A DNA stretch of 64,000 nt, from positions 14,315,153-14,379,152 of the forward strand of contig NC_037256.1 of the NCBI RefSeq assembly GCF_000002425.4, given 5' to 3'. Within the stretch, counting starts at the first letter, position 1; each line of letters starts with the position of its first letter. Shown in pieces: positions 1 to 11,690 of the stretch. The notes beneath the pieces were generated by a model. It was not told the origin of the DNA and did no database searches. It was given only the letters and a program-made list of their open reading frames with translations. Made by a program: the position numbers and the translations under genes. The DNA comes from Physcomitrium patens. Lineage: Eukaryota; Streptophyta; Bryopsida; Funariales; Funariaceae.

Positions 1-1
1 A

Positions 2-106
2 GTTATTGATGGATTTTCAAATAGTTCAGTACAATTGGAAGATTTTATGGGTACTAAATTTACGACATGGATCAATGGCAATTGGCTTAAACTTTATTAT
101 ATATAA
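2..106 (+). pseudogene. Family A pol, extreme C-terminal end (element A0)
   Basis: A short open frame runs off the left edge of the window and stops at TAA 104-106. It matches the last about 35 codons of the integrase ends at 58,740-58,845 and about 17,926-18,040: a run ending QLEDF, then a variable stretch, then LKLYYI. This is the chromatin-proximal tail of a Ty3-type polyprotein. Only the tail is visible, so the call rests on similarity to the other copies in the window. Confidence 0.6.
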
Positions 107-195
107 ATCGGGGACATGTTTTCTGTTACAAAAGGAAGAACCGACCCAATTGATTAAACTATAATAAGAAGTAGGAGGGGGACTCTTGATAAGCA

Positions 196-607
196 TCATA
201 TTTTCTATTGTGGAAAAGGAGAAGATAGCAAATATGGTGTTTGAAAAAACAAGGATAGAGACCGATTGGAAGGAATGGCAAGAGCAGCTGTAGGTAGAGA
301 TTGCGATGTTGTAGACTAAACTAGCCACATTAGAGAAGGAGGCCAATATTTTAGCATGGACCAATACGCCAGTTTCAATGACAACACCTTCGGAGATAGC
401 TCTAAAATCGACAGAAGAATGCCAAAAGATGTTGGAGGAGCACGACAACCAAATTACCATCTTGAGTCTCAAATACGGGAATTGGATTTATTGAATGAAG
501 ATCTGATGGCACGTTTGGATGGAAAATCCTCAAACACTGAGGCAGATGATGAAGATGTAAAGAGGAGAAGGTCACCAACTCAAAGGGTAGTAAGCCAATG
601 CCATTGA
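196..607 (+). pseudogene. Family A ORF3 (coiled-coil) remnant
   Basis: Downstream of pol, a reading frame rich in E, K, Q and L forms a coiled coil (VEKEKIANM, LATLEKEANI, CQKMLEEHDNQ). It shifts frame near 460 into a second coil with the core LESQIRELDLLNEDLMARL. That core matches VRELGEYNEDLLAQL at 14,825-15,308 and its relative at 61,680-62,115. It is therefore the C-terminal half of the post-pol ORF3 of family A. TAG stops at about 295 and 315 interrupt the first frame. The N-terminal half of ORF3 is absent here. Confidence 0.55.
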
Positions 608-691
608 CTGAAGAAGCCAACGCTGCTACGTCTTTATAAGTTGAGGCTAAATAATATTTGTAAGGATGCTGCACAATTAGGAGTGGGACTA

Positions 692-1557
692 TGTAGAATA
701 GATAAATTAACTTTGTGATAAGTTACTGGTTGGTTATTGATAACCTTGAGAATTAGACTTATGGTTAGACAATTTAATTGGTATAAGTAGGTTTTTAGTG
801 GAACAAATGGTTAAGAATTCAAAGGGTCATAACCTTTGGAATCTGCTGGCCGATGGTCCATCTTTTGGTAGGATAAAGTGGATGAGAAAAGGGAGATCGG
901 GGCCAGACTATGAGAGTCATAAGCCGGGAGGCTAGACTATGAGAGTCGTAAGCCGGGAGGCTAGACTATGAGAGTCGTGAGTCAAGGAGCTAGACTGTGA
1001 AAGTTATAAGCTAGGGAGCTAGACTATGAGAGTCGTAAGTCAGGGAGCTAGACTATGAGAGTTGTAAGTCAAGATAAGCTTGGTACTATCTCTTTGTTTT
1101 TTTTGCTTTTATTATTTGCCTATGAAGAAATGTGATTGAGAGAAGTATTGTTAAAACTATGATTAGAATATTGTGGAATATGACTTTGGACTGACCGTTT
1201 TGGAAAAAATCTGTGACCTTGAAAATTAAGATTATTGAATTGTGTTGTGTTAAGTGAAGATATTGAATTTTGTGTGATGAATTGAAAAACTGAATATAAT
1301 AAGTAAGCTGGAGTTCAGTAATTGAATATATATAAACCGCAAAGAGAGTAAGTAGGAGATGAATTGATAAGAATATGGAAGTATTGTTGAATTACTAGTC
1401 GTAGAATGGATTATGTATTAAATTAAAATAGAAGTAGTAAGCTTCGGTGTTTTGTAGTTTGATAATTGATTTTAGATAGCTAGAGTACAGTCAATTGTGA
1501 CACTAACAGATCTGATTCATAAATCCAGTCTTTTCCGTATTTGAATCCACCTCTATT
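692..1557 (+). repeat. Family A 3' LTR of element A0, truncated at its 3' end
   Basis: Starts TGTAGAATAGATA after a purine-rich stretch (GGAGTGGGACTA), as the other family A LTRs do, and follows their order: dyad motif region, Ts and CTTTG, then the segment before the LTR end (cf. 62,226-63,017). The match stops near 1,557, where a minus-strand family B reverse transcriptase fragment begins, so the LTR end is lost. An internal tandem array (904-1,077) makes this copy longer than its relatives. Confidence 0.7.
904..1077 (+). repeat. Six-copy 29-bp tandem repeat inside a family A LTR
   Basis: The core GACTATGAGAGTC starts at 906, 935, 964, 993, 1,022 and 1,051, an exact 29-bp period. Each unit carries an imperfect dyad of the form GACTAT-N-ATAGTC followed by a GTAAGYCRGGAG-like spacer. 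Other family A LTRs in the window hold one or two copies of the same motif, for example near 12,606, 23,060 and 62,412. The array therefore looks like local amplification of a resident LTR motif. Confidence 0.85.
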
Positions 1558-1559
1558 AT

Positions 1560-1860
1560 TCAATTGCTTTGATATATTGAAGCTTGAATACAATGAGAAC
1601 AACAATCACCTATTGAATAAATTATCCTTTCTGCAAACGCTTCTGCAAACATATCTATTAAAGGTCCTATACCTGTATTTTTTATAGTTACTGCATTCAT
1701 TGGCTGCATATCTTGAATAAAACGTAACGATCCATTTTTCTTAGTCATCGTAAACCAACGACTAGAATATGGAACAAAAGAAGGCTCTAAAATTTCCATT
1801 CGCATCTTTTCTTTCAATAATTCCACCAATTTAGGTAATTGGTCTTAAGTTCCAAGGCAC
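1560..1860 (-). pseudogene. Family B reverse transcriptase fragment
   Basis: The translated fragment carries ELLKEKMRMEILEPS, PYSSRWFT and FIQDMQPMNAVTI, the fingers region of a Ty3 reverse transcriptase. It aligns directly with the family C polymerase at 38,868-39,090. The catalytic FLDD region is missing because the element ends at about 1,558, against the A0 LTR. One amino-terminal RT motif (YSIGD) is kept. This is the 3'-most surviving part of element B1. Confidence 0.75.
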
Positions 1861-2211
1861 ATGAATTGGCCTTAAGTTCCAAGGTACATGAGGTATTGTA
1901 AATATAACTATAGGAGCAACAAAATTAGAATCTATACATCCTATTTCACGAGACCCAAAGGCAAATGATTTATCTCATTTTGTAAGTATTTTTTTTAAAT
2001 ATTCAATTTTTGTTGGAAATAAAGAACCATCACATCCAATCTTCAATTCTTCAAAAGTCTCTTTTCTAAACTGATGTCCAATCTTCTTTGGATCTCTTAA
2101 ACTCTCTTAGTTGGATGCTTCTTCTATTTGTTCCTTAGAATCTTCTGATAAAGTTTTGGCAACAAGTTTTACTTTTTTATCTATTGTTTTATATTTTGTC
2201 TCTACAATAAC

Positions 2212-2454
2212 TTATAGTGCTTGAAAAGATTCAAGTATAGTATAAACCTCCCTTGAATGAATTTCCACAATCTTATCATTATCTCCTAATCCAATAGATG
2301 TAATTAATTCCAAAGAATCTTCTAATCCATTTTCTTCATAAACACCTAAAATCCTCTCATCATCTTCTAATGTCTCTAACTTACATAATTTCCTTTCAAT
2401 ACTATATAATCTTTTTCTTTCTTTTCTTTTAAAATCATCAACTTTCTTATACAT
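2212..2454 (-). pseudogene. Family B post-protease linker fragment
   Basis: Lysine- and glutamate-rich segment beginning YKKVDDFKRKERKRLY. It matches the 21,370-21,540 segment of element B2 (YKNVDDFKRKERKRLY) and, more weakly, the linker between protease and RT in element C1 (38,123-38,617). No catalytic motif is present. It probably joins protease to RT in the polyprotein. Confidence 0.6.
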
Positions 2455-2788
2455 AATATTTCCATTCTCAAAAATACCAATAAAACTCGCATCAAAGGTA
2501 CCTACATCTCTTGAGAGTACTTTCTCTTTTATACCTCCATAATCCTACTTTATAGTGGTACTTCTCCAAAATCCTTAAATTCTTCAATAACCCTTTGCAA
2601 TGGTTTTTCCTTCAATCTATCTCGATTTCGTTCATGATTAGGAGGTACTGTTAGAAATTATACATCTTTCCTTCCATCTTTACTATGTACTCTTGCATAA
2701 GCAGAACCATCGTCTAGTACTTTTTTTTTTCCATCCGTGTTGTCGTAATATAAGGTTGTCCTAAAATCAATGGATTAGATGTTGTATC

Positions 2789-3043
2789 TTAAACAAAAAA
2801 ATGTTGTTTTGTCGCAACATCTTCAATCTGAATTTTGACATCTGGACAAGTTCCATATAATTCACCTTGTGTGTTATTAGCTGCTCGTATTGCCCATCCA
2901 TGTTCCATATCAATTGGCCATTTCTGCTTCTTATAAAGATCCTTAGATATAAGATTTATTTCAGAACCATGGTCGACTAAAGTAACTATTAGTTCTTCTA
3001 TATCTCCTACTTTCATCAATACTTCAGTAGTTGCCCTTGCCAT
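2789..3043 (-). pseudogene. Family B aspartic protease fragment
   Basis: Contains LVDHGSEINLISKDLY, a DHGS variant of the retroviral DTG/DSG active-site loop, followed by WPIDMEHGWAIRAAN. The same block occurs in element C1 (37,670-37,790), which supports a shared protease type in families B and C. The segment ends in FFV followed by a stop, as in C1, where the stop fits CAA to TAA. Confidence 0.75.
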
Positions 3044-3223
3044 ATGCTTTCAAGTATAATGGCTTGAAGCTTCTATTTTCTTATCACTATAATCTTCGAA
3101 ACGTACTGGTTGATTATATCCATTCTTTTCATTTGCTGATTGCTTGTAACCATTATCAACCTCTTCTTCATCTTTATATAATCTTACATCAATAGCATGA
3201 CTCATTCCAGTTTTGTCCATTAA

Positions 3224-3430
3224 TTACCTTTTTTGCTCAATGCTATCAATCATAACATCATGAAACTCCTTTGCAATTTCCAAAATTTCTTTCAATATGA
3301 ATTTTACTTTAGCATTTAATATACGTTCTTTTAGTACCTCTTTTAAATTTGTTGCTGCTTCAATATCAAAAAGTAGCTTATAAACAATTGATTTATCTTT
3401 ATCTTTTATTTCCTTCATTTTTTCTTCCAA
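3224..3430 (-). pseudogene. Family B gag-pro linker fragment
   Basis: Segment with KEVLKERILNAKVKFILKEIL and IAKEFHDVMIDSIEQKR in two neighbouring runs. It matches the C1 region at 37,206-37,330 (EEKILDAKIEF and IAKKDFHELI). No enzymatic motif is visible. It lies between the gag zinc knuckle and the protease in the expected order. Confidence 0.6.
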
Positions 3431-3929
3431 TGATACTGAAGTATCCTTTATAGGAAATTCTTGTGAACCCGCCTCACAAGCCTTGTCTCCTCGAGTTTGC
3501 CTCTTAGAAAAACTTCCTTCTCTTGTATCATCAAAATTTTCTCATTTCTTTTCTTCTATCAAAGCTTCATGTTGGCTCTTAGCAATATATGTATGAATTA
3601 AAAGACATTCAATAGGATCTTCTCAACCTGTTGCACCTTGTACTGTAGCTGTAGTCTTGAATAACGCTTTCCTACGTATTTTTCCTTTTTGTATTGTAGA
3701 AATGGCAGAAGCCTAAAATTCACTAATTTCTATACTTCCACCAATTTCATCATCTACTCTAGCACCATAACTTGCACTCTCTCGTATTGCTATTCCATAT
3801 TCTATTAAATAATCTTGAATCAATGCTCTCATATCTCCTTTGCCAAAATTACTTTCAAGAAAATCCTCTGTATCCTTTAATGCAATCTTTCTATCATTCT
3901 ATTAAATAACTCCTTGTTGTCCTATATTA

Positions 3930-4930
3930 TTAAATTCATTGCAATCCTTCCTAGTATGTGAAGCATCATCACATCAGATACATCTTTGTATATACTCTTA
4001 TTTTGAAATATTCTTCAAATTATTTGTAGAAGTATGTTCTTTAAGTCTTACCAATTTGATTTGAAGATCTCGCATTCCACGTATAATTTCTTCAATTTCC
4101 ATATCTCCTTTCTTTCATAAAGATGTTGAAAGTTGAATAATAGGCATTATTGGTTGTGTTGTATGTATTGGAATTTTAGGTGCTTGTACTGCTTTTGGAA
4201 TATTACTTCTATCCTTCCTCCTTCCTCTTTTTATAAGCAAATCCATCGCATTTTTAATATGTTTCTACTTTATTGTCAATCCTTCATCTTCTTCTTTGTC
4301 TTCAAGAAGCAACTCTAATTTCTCTTGTAATTCTCCATCAGCAGCTTGAAGAAATAATTCAAACTTTTTTTTGGTTCTAATGTCAAAATTTCTACCTTTG
4401 ATAATTGAGAATATTGCCTCTCAAATTTTTTTAGTAGCTTTGTTGCTTGTAAATTCTTATTAGGCCGCTGAATCCATTCTAGAAATAATTTCTTAGTAAC
4501 ACGATCAGTGTCCTCCAAGAAATATTCATCTTTTAATGTATGTAAAAAAATCTCCCATGAATTTCCATAATACTCCATAATTGATGTAATATGCTCTCTT
4601 ATTTCCGGTATCATTGCAAGTCCAAATAATTCAACCATCTTCTTCTCAGAAACCCGATTTAGTTCCATTTTTTGAACATAACATCTTAAATACTTTGAAA
4701 TATTCCTTCCATCAAATTGATCAATTTTATTGACCACTGCTTACAATGCTTTGGTTGCTAAAGCTTCTTTACAATCATTGCTTTGCTATTACTGCATAGA
4801 TAATGATAAGGCTTGAAACTTACTAGCAACGGATAGATCCATATATATACCTTGTGTTTTAGAAGAAACCCCACTAGAAGCTCCACTTGAAGCTCCTCCC
4901 AAAGCTCCTTCAAAATTTTTATTCTCGTTC
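3930..4930 (-). pseudogene. Family B gag with zinc knuckle
   Basis: The open part (4,315-4,737) contains KIDQFDGRNISKYLRCYVQKMELNRV as two adjoining blocks, then EIREHI and a TKKLFLEWIQRP motif. These are the same landmarks as the C1 gag (FDGRNFTKFL, EIRERV, TKQTFLDWIEQRP). Downstream, near 3,940-3,990, is a CCHC knuckle (C-x2-C-x4-H-x4-C, CDDASHTRKDC) with one internal TGA where C1 has TGG. The capsid-like gag is interrupted by several stops. Confidence 0.65.
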
Positions 4931-5009
4931 TCTATAAAATAAAAATAAAAATAAAAGAATTCCAATATCTCCTACCTCAAGCGTTTCACGTCGGGTTCAC
5001 TATTTATAT

Positions 5010-5120
5010 TGTATTATGTGCTATCTAGCTTGAGAATGCACTGGACATCTGGCTGTGGAAGATAAAACAATATTATGTAAGTATTTAAGTAGTCTAGTGG
5101 ATTTCAACCATCTAAATACA
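5010..5120 (-). repeat. Family B 5' LTR remnant of element B1
   Basis: On the plus strand the run TGTATTATGTGC, then CTTGAGAATGCACTGG and CATCTGGCTGTGGAAG, matches the end of family B LTRs (for example 31,617-31,700, TGTCGTATTACGTGC and CATCTGGCTGTAGAAG). It lies directly upstream, in minus-strand sense, of the B1 gag. Similarity fades after about 110 bp, so most of the LTR is lost. This ties the 1,558-4,930 coding remnant to family B. Confidence 0.65.
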
Positions 5121-5189
5121 AACTATTTTGAATTTCAATGTAAAAGCTTAATCCCAATACAAAGTGCTTAGAAAAAAAGGCATTCATTC

Positions 5190-6193
5190 TTGAGAAGAAG
5201 AGAAATTACAAGAAGTCTCTATTCTAAAAATGATGTGAATTTAATCTATTGCTATATTTGTAAAAAGCCAAAACACATGACTAAAGATTATAAGTTTAGA
5301 AAGTTACTACCAAATATCAATAAACTTATACTAAGTATTATTGAAGCTGAAGAAAATTCATCAAATTTTAAATAAAATGAAACGTTATGAAAAGTAGAAG
5401 TGACACTTATTGAAACCACAAAAAGAAAAAGAAAAAAACACTTCAATTGATATCTTGATAGTAGAGTTGTATAATATGTAACAAGTCAATATTAATTTTT
5501 TGTAAATTAACAAGCCAATTTCATAAAATCAAAGGTACTAATAATGAATCATATAATATATTTGGATAAGGATAAATTATTGTAAAAATAAATAATAGAA
5601 AATCAAAGAAGATAAGAAATTTTCTATTTATACCTATTTTAAAAAAAAAACTTGTTGTTAATGAATTTTTTTACAAACAAAAGAATCATTATAATCTTCT
5701 CAATTGACAAGTACTAGATTATTGATTAAAGAAGAGCACAAAGTATCATTTTTATTAAATTTTGAGAACTTAATGATGAATTGTATTTTATAAATTAAGT
5801 CATATTAGAAGTTAATTCTATTGTTACAAAAATATCCAAATTATAGCATAATATGTTTAGACATCTTGCTTATTTAAGTTTAAAACAACTTTATAAAAAA
5901 AAAAGAAATTAGAGACTTACCTTCTTATAACATTGTATCTAGAGAAGTATGTGAGGCTTGTAATATTGGTCATCAATACAAAAAAAAAAGTATTTCTAAA
6001 CAAAGTCTCAACAAATCTAAAAAAAAAAAAAAATTATAATTAATTTATATTGATCTAATTGGACTTATTTATAAATCTTCGATTAGTTGTAGTAGATTCT
6101 TTACTATGTTTATTAATGACTATTCTTAAAGAATCTGAATTTACTTTCTTAAATCTAAAAGCAAATCTTTCTCCAAATTCTGCATATTCAAGA

Positions 6194-6228
<35 letters not shown>

Positions 6229-6715
6229 AAACATGTGAAAAACTATTGATATTAAGAAAAAAAAAAAAAAAAAAAAAAAAAAGGATGCAAATTTTTATGA
6301 CAAGAATTCCAAGACTTTTATGAAAAACATATAATAGAAAGATAATTTATTTAAGTATTGAGCCTTCAATAAAATAGAGTTGCTGAGAGGCACATTATCA
6401 AAAAAAATAAAGAAGTTTGCTTTATAAAAAAATTATCTATAGTCTTATAGCTTAAAGCCATTAACATAATATATTATCTTGTAAACTTATGTCCAATAAA
6501 TACCGAAAATAGAAAGATACCTATGGAATTATGTTATAAAAAAAATCCTAATCTATATGACCTATGGACTTTTGGTTGTATAATATATCTACATGTGCTA
6601 AAAGAATAACGTTCAAAACTTGATAGTGAAACAAAAAAGTAGATCTTTATTAGATATGAATTCAATAGCAAAGCTTATTGGGTTTATGATCCTACAAAGA
6701 TTTTGATATCTAATT
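5190..6715 (+). pseudogene. Ty1/copia gag knuckle and integrase remnant
   Basis: 5,235-5,300 encodes CYICKKPKHMTKDYK, a CCHC knuckle whose last cysteine has become tyrosine. From about 5,930 the frames give CEACNIGHQYKK and then LIYIDLIGLIYKSS plus FTMFINDYS, the pre-integrase and integrase core of a copia polyprotein. Further on are copia-style segments (MELWYKKN-like, LYDLWTFGC-like, YWVYDPTK-like) in changing frames. Frameshifts, stops and long A tracts destroy the gene. No LTRs could be recognised around it. Confidence 0.65.
6197..6282 (+). repeat. Two long poly-A tracts
   Basis: Two runs of roughly 25-30 adenines lie about 30 bases apart within the copia remnant, separated by a short segment ending in TTGATATTAAG. 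Such tracts could be slippage expansions. They also make exact length in an assembly unreliable here. Confidence 0.8.
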
Positions 6716-6788
6716 ATTGATTTATCAAAAATAAATATCAGCAAGGATGTTATTTTTGATAAATCAATAATTAGATATCAAAATCTTT
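6696..6788. repeat. Perfect 39-bp inverted repeat with 15-base loop
   Basis: The left arm is 6,696-6,734 (AAAGATTTTGATATC onward) and the right arm 6,750-6,788 is its exact reverse complement, with loop 6,735-6,749. Transcripts of either strand would form a 39-bp hairpin. It sits in the tail of the copia remnant, so it may be an inverted duplication made during repair, or the footprint of a small foldback element. No terminal target duplication was resolved. Confidence 0.9.
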
Positions 6789-7726
6789 AAAAAATCAAAT
6801 GATGATGAAAACCTTAAGGATATATTTTCTATACTAATCAATAATACAAGTAGAGATGTTACTCCAATACAAATAGAGATATCACTCCAATATAAGTAGA
6901 GATGTTATTTCAAATCTAGATGAAAAAGAACTTGGATAATATTAAAATCAACACATAGAGTCAAAAGACTTATCTTTTTTCCTATAAATACTAATAGAAA
7001 TAGTAAAGAAATATTTTTCTATTGTGCATTCACCAATATCATATGTTTTATCTGCTTAAATTGGACAATTCTTTATTTGTAGAAAAATGGAGAAGTAATG
7101 ACCATCTTTATTAAGTTCAGAGACAACTAGTCATTAAGTTTATATGTTAAACTAGATTTAATTGATTATTTTGAAATAAATAAAAATAAAAAATAAAAAA
7201 TATTATTAAACAAGAAATTTAAAGTATAAAGAAAAATGATACATAGAAAGTTCGTGAATTGTCAATTGGAAAGAATTCCACAACATACAAATAGATCTTC
7301 AAAAAGAAAAATGAATTTGAAGAAAATCTTAAGAAATATAAAGCTTGAATTATTGCTTACGGATTTGAATAGTAACAAGAAAAATATTTATTTGAAATAT
7401 TTTCTCTTATCATACAATAGAATATTATAAAAATAATTATTACATAAAAAAATTTACTAAAAAAATAATTTATAGATTCTAATTTTTATATATTTTATCA
7501 TAAAAATATATACATAATTTTATTATCATATATAGATAATTTTATTATTATAAAAAATAATAAAAATAAATATTTAAAGTTTGAAAAAATTATTATTTAA
7601 ATTTGAAATAAAAAATATAGAATATGTTCAAACTTATCTTGGAAACAACCTAACATTAGCTTTGTACTCAATAACATAAATAAATACTATACATCATTAC
7701 AAAAACTATACTAAAAGATTAGAATA

Positions 7727-7770
<44 letters not shown>

Positions 7771-9209
7771 TGTTGACCCAAGAATTTATTATCCAAAAAG
7801 AAAGTTAGATGAATTAATTTCTTACATTAATATTAATAGGAAATGAGATATTGATTCATAAAGGTTTACTTTTAGTCTTTTGTATATGATTGGAGATGAT
7901 CCTCTCAATTAGAACTCCAAATTACAAAATTTTATTGCTGAAATAAAACTAAATTCTCTCTAAGATCCAAACTCTTCCAATTTATAGCAGTATAAATTCT
8001 ATCTTAACATAGGACAAAGTAAACTTGAAAAAAATTAAATAGAATTAAATAGAATGAAATATGAAAGATAGAATAAAACAAAAGAGAATAGAATAGAATA
8101 AAATAAAATAAAATAAATACAACCAAAATTTACTAAAAAAAAAGAGATCAAAATTATACTTGACCAGATATTCAAATAGTCTTAGCCAATCTTATTTATA
8201 CTTTATTCAACCATCTTGAAACTTTTTAGAGTATCTTTAATGGTAGAGTCCACGAAGATAATCTGATTTTAAGAAGATTCTAGAGGTGGGCCCTATTTAA
8301 GTAACTACTATTTTTAGAAGTTTTTAGAAGTAGATCCTATCTAAAAAATTATCCTAAGGTCTTTTAGAATGTTCTATGGTAGATCATACATAGATAATTA
8401 ACTTAGCTCAAATTTTAGAAACTTTTAGAAACTTCTTAAAAATGGCTCCAATTATCTATCTCTATACATTAATAATATAAATGCCCCATTATAATTAATC
8501 TTCTTCTATTAATGCAAAATGTCCTCATTTTGCTTCTAATGGTATTTCTAAATTATTTCTTGATAATAGATGAGGTTATGTGTAGATTTTGAAGTTACAT
8601 TGTGGATGGAATAACCTTTTTATAAGACTTTTTACTAAAATTATAGACATCTATTGCTACAATAAAGATAGCAATGCTCCAAAATATTATCAATTTTATA
8701 CTCTTATTGGTTATCAATCAAACTTAGTGGTGGTGGTAGTGGTGATTGGTGTTGGTTTGAGAAGAATCTTAGTTCAATGTGAAATTCCTTGAGCTACAAA
8801 ATATAGAAGATGACATAGATCCAAATATGTAGTAGAAGCTTGAGGCAATATGCAACATCACAAATCACTTCACAAATGCAAAAAAGTCCAAGCAATCAAA
8901 GTATCAGCTTACAAACTTCAGTTGACATAGCAAGTGAATAGTTGGCATTGGAAAATAAAACCTAGTTACCCTTCCAAAAGGTCTTGTATTGCTAGCGGAT
9001 ATCTGTGTACTAATTTTGTTGATTTTGTGTAATAAAGGGGCAGTACCATCCATCCTACAAGGTTGTTATAAGCTATAATAAAAACTCTTTTATTGTTAGG
9101 TTGTTGGTATTGATATAAAAATGGAGAATTATTGGCATAATTAGATGTTGACTAATATTAAAAAAGAATGGTGAATGACTAATACTTAAATATTATTATT
9201 GTAAGCAAA
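6789..9209. other. AT-rich interval without a recognisable gene
   Basis: No protein family could be recognised in any frame. The stretch contains an (AT)n run at about 7,730-7,762, A-rich tracts near 7,140-7,200 and 8,040-8,130 (an AAAAT-like pentanucleotide series at about 8,095-8,120), repeated TTTTAGAA motifs at 8,240-8,440, and a short GGT-rich stretch at 8,728-8,760. Short open frames at 7,236-7,430 and 8,589-8,792 look like chance. Confidence 0.6.
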
Positions 9210-11400
9210 TTTTAATGGCATCAAATATTCATTTCAATTATTATAGTAAACTGCCATGAATACTCGTAGTATATCTTTTAAGGTTTGATTTATATTCTTT
9301 ATTTGTCTATCTATTTTTAGATAAAAGGCTATAAACATGACAAATCTTGTACCTAATAGCTTAAAAAATATCTGCCAAAAACTCTCTATGAAGTACAGAT
9401 CTTGATCTGAAATAATGACATGATATAATCCATGGTAATTAAAGATAATATCAAAGAAGACCTATGTAAGTGCTGAGGCATCAATATCAAAGTACATTAC
9501 AGCCAAGTAAAGTTGCTTTGAGAGTTAATCTACAAAGACAACAACTATGATATGATTGTGAGGCATTTACAACAAACATGTAATGAGATCTATAGTCACT
9601 TATTTTCAAAGTGTCATAGATAATAGAATTGGCTTTAATAGCCTAAGAGATGATACATTGTACATTTTATTATGTTGACATGACTTGTAAGAGCATATAA
9701 AAGCTTGAATATCATGATCAAAATTTGTCCAAAATCAAGTCTTTGAAATTTGTTCTAAAGTCTTCTTACATTTTAGATGTCTAGATATTGGAATGTCATG
9801 TTCCTCTTAAAATATGCATATCCAAATTATAGCATCATCAAGTACATAAATCTGCTTCTTAAAATAATATAAGCCATCATTGAGATGATAATCTTGATAT
9901 TATATATTATTTATTTTTAGCTAATCGATAACCATTTTAAAATAAGCATCTTGACACATAGCTTTCTTTCATTTTTCTCTTCTAATTAGATTTAAAATAA
10001 TACTATTAATGATAATAACTTCTAACTTTTTTTAAATTTAGGCTTCAAGTCTAGTCTTTGTGATAAGATATCCGACACAATATGTTGTCATCCTTGCTTA
10101 TATTCAAGCTAAATATCAAAGAGCTATAATTATTCTTTTTATAATGATATCATAATTTCATATTTTTTAAATACAAAATCATATAGTAAGGACTAATAGT
10201 CAATCCAAACAATCATTAGATTTTCCAACAAATAGTGTTGTCACATCTTTATGGCATATATAATTGCTAGTTGCTATTGATTTTGTGCATAAAAATCATG
10301 CTCTATTCTTTTGAATTTGTGTAATTCATATGCCACAGATTGAAGGTCCCAACCAAAGTCTTATTGAAGGATTGTACCAACAACAAAGTCAAAAATATCA
10401 ATATCAAGTATATAAAGAAGGTTGGAATCATATGGTTGTAATATAAGAGCAGTAATGAGTGCTTCCTTCAACTTATTAAAAGTCCTTTTTTTCTCTAGTT
10501 TCCATCCAAATAGGGCACCTTTTTCAATAGACTTATTAGTGATACAATAATGTATACAAATTACCAAATAAAATAGCAATAATATCCAATAAGGTCTAAA
10601 AATAAGCGGACTTTAAATGCATCTTTAGAGGTTGGCCAATCTTGTAGTGCTTTCATCTTATTATACTCTATAAGCATGCCTTTGGAGGATACTACATGCT
10701 CCAAAATGATGGCCTTTGACTTCCAAAGTTCACACTTTGATTTCTTGCAATAGAAGTAACTATCTTCTAAGCAATGTAGCACTTTTCATAAATATTGCTC
10801 ATGTTATTGAAAGATTTTGCTATAGACTAGGATATCATCAATAAAGACAACTTCATACTTATCCAAAAGGTCTCAAAATAATCTATTCATGTAATCCATG
10901 AAGGAGACTAGATCATTAATAAGGCCAAAAGATAAAATAAGTCCTTTAAAATATCTATAACACATACGGAATGCCATCTTTTTTATTTCTTTTTTTATAA
11001 TTGATATCTATCAATAGCCATTTTATTAGTCTAATTTACTAAAAATAATTATATTTCAAAGTTGGTCAAAAAGATCATCCATCCATAGAAGTGGATATGC
11101 ATTCTCGATAATCTACTTATTGAGGCCTCAATAGTCAATACAAGCCAAAGTCCACCATTTTTTTTTTGGGTGCAAAGAATACATGTACTCTCTATAGCAA
11201 TGTACTTTTTTAAATGAGATCTTTTTCCAAGGATTAATCTAATGTCTTTCATAATTCTTTGAGTTCATTTGTTGCTAGGCAATAAATTGGTTGACTTGTT
11301 AGTTTGGTCCTAAGCAATAGTTCTAGTTTGAAGAAGGCACCTCAATCAAGTGACATGCCATTAAGTAAGTCACTTGAAAAGATATCTCAATATTCATATT
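9210..11400 (-). pseudogene. Heavily decayed Ty3-type pol (RT to integrase)
   Basis: On the minus strand from 11,400 downward: an RT fragment (11,049-11,252); the catalytic block VVFIDDILVYSK near 10,815-10,850; the RT C-terminus with an HVVSSKGMLIEYNKMKAL-like motif (10,600-10,730); a connection to RNase H (10,361-10,560); and finally integrase pieces ISDQDLYFIESFWQ and INQTLKDILR near 9,240-9,440, which match the usual D...TERxNxTLE segment. Frameshifts and stops are dense. Neither LTR nor a chromodomain was found. Confidence 0.7.
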
Positions 11401-11690
11401 ATTATGATATACTTAATTTAAACATATCAAAGATATTTAGAAGATAATTTATTTTATTTATAGGGAGGAAGAATATAATGCTAATACAAATTTAAATAGA
11501 ATTTAGAATATGAAATTATTGTCTTGAATGGATTATTTGAACTAGATGGCATTGTCTTTTAGAAAAGATATGTGGTTCTATAGTAGTTCAAAATAGATAT
11601 TGGAAGAAGATTAGGAATAGGAAATTATGGCATCAAGGATTTTAATTTGTTTTAGGAAAAGGAAGAACTAGAATAAAAAAGAGTAGAAAA
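11400..11690. other. No feature recognised
   Basis: AT-rich sequence between the decayed pol and the 190-bp tandem repeat, with no open frame or motif that could be supported. Confidence 0.5.

Larger units (their letters stand above)
1558..5120 (-). mobile_element. B1: decayed family B Ty3-type LTR retrotransposon
   Basis: Reading on the minus strand from 5,120 downward: LTR end, gag with zinc knuckle, linker, DHGS protease, linker, start of RT. This is the order gag-pro-RT expected for a Ty3-type element. The rest of pol and the 3' LTR are gone, cut at 1,558 against the A0 LTR. Many in-frame stops show that it is long dead. Confidence 0.75.

Noticed and set aside
904..1077. Possible CRISPR array (regular 29-bp period)
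   Set aside because: Units are contiguous without unique spacers, lie in a plant LTR, and have no cas genes nearby.
8589..8792. 67-codon frame with a valine run
   Set aside because: The valines come from a GGT repeat. No family, and isolated in noncoding AT-rich DNA.
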